Source: Flavobacteriaceae bacterium UBA980
Lineage (GTDB): Bacteria > Bacteroidota > Bacteroidia > Flavobacteriales > Flavobacteriaceae
Assembly (NCBI GenBank): GCA_002292265.1
Contig: DBBQ01000056.1
Coordinates: 96,322 to 143,569 of the forward strand
DNA: 47,248 bases
Reading direction: 5' to 3'
The notes beneath the pieces were generated by a model, which saw only the letters and a list, made by a program, of their open reading frames with translations, was not told the origin of the DNA and searched no databases. Position 1 is the stretch's first letter, and each line of letters opens with the position of its first letter. Positions 43,447 to 47,248 of the stretch are shown piece after piece. The translations under genes were made by a program, and so were the position numbers.

Positions 43447-45090
43447 CTATTGAAAAAGTTCTGGTAGTTTTCGTGCTTGGGTCAGTCGTTCAAAAGCAGC
43501 ACCGAGTTCCAGTAAAAGTTGTTCGTGTTTTGAAGGAACGATAAACGTTAGGTTTTTTGGTTGACCATTCGACAAATACCCCATGGGTACACCCAATGCT
43601 GGATAGTGCGCCGCAGCAGCATAACTTGCAGTAGAATTGTCTATAGAGATAACAGCATCTAAATCCAACGCTTTGAAGGCTTGAAAATAGATTTTGGCCT
43701 GCTGCATTAAACGTTCTTTTTCACTCTTAAATTCTTCTTGTGAAAGTGTCTCTTGAGCAATTCGCAAAAAGATTCCCTGTCCATAAGGGGCATGCAAAAG
43801 TGTATCTTTTTTGTTGAATGCGACTACATCTTGAACTGAATCAAAGGGAAGGTTTTGAGCCGCGTGATTTTTTATGTACTTGGGTAGATCGGAACGCATG
43901 TCCACATCCAATAACCTTCGAAAGTTTTGAAGGTCTACTTCAGGAGGATCAAAAGAGATGATTTCTGCTCCTGCAGCTTTCATTTTTTTGAGACTGAGCT
44001 GCATGAGGCTGTCTTTTTCAAATGCAGTAAAAATTCCTAACCGCTTTCCCTTTAAGCTTACCGTATCTAAACCTTGATAAAAAATAGGCTTACTTTTAAA
44101 ACTATACGAATCTGTAGGGTCTTCACCCACCAAAGCATTCATTAAAATGGCATTGTCTACGACATTTTTAGTCATCGGACCGGCAGTATCTAGGGTACTG
44201 GAAATGGGAACCACCCCGCTTCGGCTTACAGCACCAATAGTGGGCTTCAAACCCACTACGCTATTTTTCCCTGAGGGAGACAAAATAGAGCCTGAGGTTT
44301 CAGAACCAATAGCCGCCATAGCATAATTTGCAGCTACTGCTACGCCACTTCCCGAACTGGAACCGCCCGATTCAAACGTTTTTCTTCCATAGGGATTTAG
44401 AGTTTGACCACCCATCGCACTGTATCCAAGAGGACAGCCTTGACAGAAATAATAGGCCCATTCACTGAGGTTTACCTTCCCTAAAATTAAGGCCCCTTTA
44501 GCTTTTAAACGCTTTACCAAAAAGGCATCATCCGAGGGGATATTGTCTTTAAAGGCAGCCGCTCCAGCTGTTGTAGCCATTGGAAGCGCATTGATGTTGT
44601 CCTTTAGTAAAATAGGCATTCCATATAAAGGATGGCTCAGTTCCTGTGCACGGTTTTGGTCTCGCATTCTCGCTTGTTCCAGTACTTCAGGATTCAGCGC
44701 AATGATCGCGTTTAAATACGTATCGCGAGCCGTTTCAAAACGATAGATTCGATACAAATAAAACAAGGTAAGTTGTTCATATGTCAAACTGCCTTGCTGG
44801 ACGTGTTCCTGAATACGGAGCATGTCTTGCTCTAAAATTAAAGGCTTTAAACGTTCGTATTCCGATTCGGTAAATTGAAAGAGTGCCTCTTTAAAAGGAA
44901 TGAAAAAAGTGTTTCGATCGCTGTGCTGAGATTGAATTCTTTTATAGCGCATACGCTTGACAGGATGCTCTTGATTGGCTTGCAATTCTTCTGTTTCGTC
45001 ATAAGCAACCCATTGAGCAAGCCGCCCTTCTTCAGTATGACAGCTGGAAAGAAAAAAACCAATAAAAAAAAGAAAATTAACAGTACGCAT
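43447..45090 (-). CDS. Amidase-signature-family hydrolase, lipoprotein
   Basis: A 547-residue exported amidase with lipobox FLSSC (Cys17). The catalytic triad of the amidase signature family is intact: Lys163 in PILLKDNIN, cis-Ser244 in SGGSSSGSG and the nucleophile Ser268 in GSETSGSILSPS, with the exact 24-residue Ser-Ser spacing seen in fatty-acid amide hydrolase. Family members hydrolyse amides of diverse small compounds. Being lipid-anchored in the envelope, it probably acts on external peptides or amides. It starts four bases after the hydrolase gene and ends three bases before rimO, so one operon is likely. Confidence 0.93.
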   Translation of the reverse strand: MRTVNFLFFIGFFLSSCHTEEGRLAQWVAYDETEELQANQEHPVKRMRYKRIQSQHSDRNTFFIPFKEALFQFTESEYERLKPLILEQDMLRIQEHVQQGSLTYEQLTLFYLYRIYRFETARDTYLNAIIALNPEVLEQARMRDQNRAQELSHPLYGMPILLKDNINALPMATTAGAAAFKDNIPSDDAFLVKRLKAKGALILGKVNLSEWAYYFCQGCPLGYSAMGGQTLNPYGRKTFESGGSSSGSGVAVAANYAMAAIGSETSGSILSPSGKNSVVGLKPTIGAVSRSGVVPISSTLDTAGPMTKNVVDNAILMNALVGEDPTDSYSFKSKPIFYQGLDTVSLKGKRLGIFTAFEKDSLMQLSLKKMKAAGAEIISFDPPEVDLQNFRRLLDVDMRSDLPKYIKNHAAQNLPFDSVQDVVAFNKKDTLLHAPYGQGIFLRIAQETLSQEEFKSEKERLMQQAKIYFQAFKALDLDAVISIDNSTASYAAAAHYPALGVPMGYLSNGQPKNLTFIVPSKHEQLLLELGAAFERLTQARKLPELFQ

Positions 45091-45094
45091 GATT

Positions 45095-46078
45095 TTAAAT
45101 ATTTAGTTTATCAGAGAGAAACTGAAGAACTTCTCGAGTCACAGCCTCATAATTTTCAGTACTTAAGTAGGAAGTAAGCACGTGATCGCCTACCTCGGGG
45201 AAAGCTTTTTTTTGTTTTAAATGCTGTGGTGTACCCAACTGATCGTACATTTCTAGCATCGCAGGAACTGAAACCACTTGATCTTGCAAGCTATCGTTTT
45301 TGTAGTAATAGCCCAAAAATACCGGCACTTGAACCTTTTTAAAAGTGGCTTTCCGCATTTTGACATCCAAAAACTTTTGCATGTGGATAAGGCTTTCCAA
45401 GCGTGCTTTGGTTGTCCAATAATTTTTCTTTTCCCCGTTTGAAGTCACCATATAATGATAGTTTCCACCTTTGACCAACCGAGCAATTTGCAATCCCCAG
45501 GGTTTGGACAGCAATTTGGCTTTGGGGTCGTAAACAGCAATATTGGGACCGAACAAACACAGTGCAGCGATATCGGGATCCGTTGCTAAACTCAACGAGA
45601 GTGCACCCCCATGAGAGGTTCCCAACACAATCACTTTTTCGCCCAACTGCTTTGCAACCGCTAAGGCTTCTTTTCCCGACTCCCAAAAATCCTCATTGTT
45701 AAACCCTAGCATCGGTTCGGTTTCCTCAAGACCATGTCCGTACAGACGCGGAATGTAGAGGTTGGCTCCTAGAGCTTTGGCGATATCGCGATGTACCGGT
45801 TCTCCTTCCCTGCCCGAGGCAGTAAAACCATGAAGATAGAGCACGCTAAATTTGGTTTTTTTTGGAACCGAGTCGTTAAAAATAATCAGGGAAGCATTTC
45901 CAGAACGGACATTCCCCAAAGCGTTTTCTTTTTCAGTGATCCACTGCTCTAAGCTCATTAGATCTGAGGGCACCGATACAGGGTTCTCATTCAGCTCCGG
46001 TGTCTCTACCCGTGGACCCATCAAATACAAGGCACCTAGTAATAAAAAAAAGATTGCAAAACCTCTAAGAACTTTCAT
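45095..46078 (-). CDS. Alpha/beta hydrolase, membrane-anchored or exported
   Basis: A 327-residue serine hydrolase. Residues 6-20 are a hydrophobic N-terminal segment (GFAIFFLLLGALYLM) acting as an uncleaved anchor or signal. The oxyanion region YLHGFTASGREGEP near 81-94, the nucleophile elbow GTSHG with Ser155, and a late GDHVLTSYL His near 300 complete the catalytic layout; the acid residue is probably the Asp before or in the preceding strand. Such enzymes are carboxylesterases or lipases; the substrate is unknown. It begins 11 bases after ftsY. Confidence 0.88.
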   Translation of the reverse strand: MKVLRGFAIFFLLLGALYLMGPRVETPELNENPVSVPSDLMSLEQWITEKENALGNVRSGNASLIIFNDSVPKKTKFSVLYLHGFTASGREGEPVHRDIAKALGANLYIPRLYGHGLEETEPMLGFNNEDFWESGKEALAVAKQLGEKVIVLGTSHGGALSLSLATDPDIAALCLFGPNIAVYDPKAKLLSKPWGLQIARLVKGGNYHYMVTSNGEKKNYWTTKARLESLIHMQKFLDVKMRKATFKKVQVPVFLGYYYKNDSLQDQVVSVPAMLEMYDQLGTPQHLKQKKAFPEVGDHVLTSYLSTENYEAVTREVLQFLSDKLNI

Positions 46079-46089
46079 CTGTTTATTTT

Positions 46090-47031
46090 TTAACCAAAAA
46101 GAGTTTGAATGTAGTGTTGTGGATCAAAGTCTTGTAAATCTTCTATTCCCTCTCCTACTCCAATGTATTTAACAGGGATTTGAAACTGATCTGAAATTCC
46201 TAAGAGCACCCCTCCTTTTGCTGTCCCGTCCAACTTAGTTATGGCCAGGCTGGTCACTTCCGTGGCAGCGGTAAACTGTTTAGCTTGTTCAAATGCATTT
46301 TGACCCGTAGAACCATCCAAAACTAAAAGCACTTCGTGGGGTGCCTCTGGTATGACTTTGGACATGACTCGTTTTACTTTGCTCAACTCGTTCATCAAGT
46401 TGACTTTGTTGTGCAAGCGTCCCGCTGTATCGATAAGAACCACATCCACCCCTTTAGCTGTTGCTGCCTGCACTGTATCAAAGGCTACAGAGGCAGGATC
46501 ACTTCCCATCTCTTGACGAATTAGCGGAACCTCCACACGATCTGCCCAAATTTGCAATTGATCAATGGCACCTGCTCTAAAGGTGTCCGCTGCTCCTAAC
46601 ATTACTGATTTTCCTTGTGCTTTTAACTGATGGGCGAGTTTCCCAATCGTCGTAGTTTTTCCTACTCCGTTCACCCCCACCACCATGACTACTTGGGGGC
46701 CTTTTGCTTCTGGGAGGATTTCTTTTGTGGACTTGTCAACCAACAATTTGGAGATTTCTTCCCGCAGCATTTTGACTAACTCTTCAAGACCCAAAAACTT
46801 TTCATTGGCAGTACGTGCTTCTAGAGCATCGATAATTTTCAGGGTCGTCGCTACCCCTACATCGGACTGAATCAAGATGGACTCTAGCTCGTCTAAAAAT
46901 TCATCATCAATTTTAGTCTTTCCCACTACAGCAGTTCCCAAACGCGACAAGAAAGACTTCTTGGTAGGGGCCAAGCCTGCCTCGAGTTTCTGCTGATCTT
47001 GTTTTGAAAAAAATGCCTTGAGTTTTCCCAT
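46090..47031 (-). CDS. ftsY: FtsY, signal recognition particle receptor
   Basis: FtsY docks the SRP-ribosome complex at the inner membrane and is a GTPase partner of Ffh. The 313-residue protein consists of a short N-terminal part and the NG domain only, with no long acidic A-domain, which is typical for Bacteroidota. The P-loop VGVNGVGKTTT is at 118-128, ADTFRAGAIDQL near 148-159, the DTAGR motif at 201-205, TKLDG at 265-269, and the C-terminal GVGEGIEDLQDFDP helix start. It begins the operon continuing to rimO. A terminator precedes it, so it has a separate message from the upstream ribosomal-protein gene. Confidence 0.97.
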   Translation of the reverse strand: MGKLKAFFSKQDQQKLEAGLAPTKKSFLSRLGTAVVGKTKIDDEFLDELESILIQSDVGVATTLKIIDALEARTANEKFLGLEELVKMLREEISKLLVDKSTKEILPEAKGPQVVMVVGVNGVGKTTTIGKLAHQLKAQGKSVMLGAADTFRAGAIDQLQIWADRVEVPLIRQEMGSDPASVAFDTVQAATAKGVDVVLIDTAGRLHNKVNLMNELSKVKRVMSKVIPEAPHEVLLVLDGSTGQNAFEQAKQFTAATEVTSLAITKLDGTAKGGVLLGISDQFQIPVKYIGVGEGIEDLQDFDPQHYIQTLFG

Positions 47032-47039
47032 GGGTGTAA

Positions 47040-47068
47040 AAATAAAAAAAGCTACTCGGTTGAGTAGC
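47040..47068 (-). terminator. Intrinsic terminator between the DUF4295 gene and ftsY
   Basis: On the minus strand GCTACTC, AACC, GAGTAGC form a perfect seven-pair stem followed by T7 and further T-rich sequence. It separates the upstream small ribosomal-protein message from ftsY. The plus-strand side lacks a strong T run. Confidence 0.85.
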
Positions 47069-47092
47069 TTTATGCCTTAAATAAGAGTAAAA

Positions 47093-47245
47093 TTATTGTT
47101 TACCCAGCCATTCCGAGGCTAAATCGGGAGAAATGATAGTCTCCACAAAACTGTAGGAATTGCTTCCTTCTTTTTTAACCATTTTAATGGCTTTGGTCAA
47201 TCTTTTTGAACCTGTTTGTAATGTTGCTACTGATTTCTTTGCCAT
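47093..47245 (-). CDS. DUF4295 small protein, probable ribosomal protein (bL38-type)
   Basis: A 50-residue basic protein that is too short for ordinary gene finders. Read on the minus strand it begins MAKKSVATLQTGSKRLTKAI and ends SPDLASEWLGKQ. It matches DUF4295, a Bacteroidota-specific family encoded after rpmB/rpmG and before ftsY. From memory, a Flavobacterium ribosome structure assigned a protein of this kind as bL38; I have not verified that here. It is complete: ATG at 47245, stop at 47093-47095. The upstream ribosomal genes lie beyond the right edge, and a terminator follows it. Confidence 0.85.
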   Translation of the reverse strand: MAKKSVATLQTGSKRLTKAIKMVKKEGSNSYSFVETIISPDLASEWLGKQ

Positions 47246-47248
47246 GAC

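Overview
The window is chromosomal DNA of a Bacteroidota bacterium, most likely a marine-type member of the Flavobacteriia. The evidence is a SusC/SusD pair, many lipoproteins with short Bacteroidota-style signals, a bacillithiol gene (bshC), the Bacteroidota-only DUF4295 ribosomal protein gene next to ftsY, and promoters of the TTTG-N19-TAnnTTTG type. There are 32 protein genes. I see no rRNA, tRNA, CRISPR array, insertion sequence or phage gene. The only partial gene is uvrB, cut by the left edge.

Layout. (1) 1-6.9 kb, plus strand: 3' part of uvrB, a carboxypeptidase-regulatory-domain exported protein, a GH20 beta-hexosaminidase lipoprotein and a NagX/HGSNAT-type membrane acetyltransferase. 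The last two form an amino-sugar pair. (2) 6.9-10.1 kb: small heat-shock protein and sucC (minus), divergent from lysA (plus), which has a clear Bacteroidota promoter. (3) 10.1-14.2 kb, minus strand: a four-gene run of a SUMF1-fold exported protein, a Tat-type Gfo/Idh/MocA oxidoreductase, a Tat-type hydroxypyruvate-isomerase-like TIM barrel and an NMO/FabK flavoprotein. (4) 14.5-19.6 kb, plus strand: SusC and SusD, closed by a strong terminator. (5) 19.6-29.6 kb: an AT-rich-looking stretch of exported proteins. It holds a double-propeller FG-GAP/ASPIC-UnbV lipoprotein, a small lipoprotein, a small convergent secreted protein, an NHL-repeat lipoprotein, a DUF255 thioredoxin-fold lipoprotein, an amidohydrolase lipoprotein and a heptahaem c-type cytochrome lipoprotein. 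(6) 29.9-39.6 kb, minus strand: core genes bshC, guaA, a LysM plus periplasmic-binding-fold protein, pyrG, yidC and mnmA. (7) 39.7-42.1 kb, plus strand: an exported M14 metallopeptidase. (8) 42.1-47.2 kb, minus strand: the DUF4295 gene, a terminator, then the tight run ftsY, alpha/beta hydrolase, amidase lipoprotein and rimO.

The accessory part, about 10-29.6 kb, is the most interesting. It looks like an uptake locus: a TonB-dependent SusCD transporter sits beside Tat-exported sugar-type enzymes, yet no glycoside hydrolase, lyase or sulfatase lies next to it. Downstream is a set of envelope proteins with redox features (seven haem sites; an exported CxxC thioredoxin fold), beta-propellers and a metal-dependent hydrolase. 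Its substrate and purpose cannot be read from sequence. I propose it as an envelope-located uptake and redox module. The rest is housekeeping.
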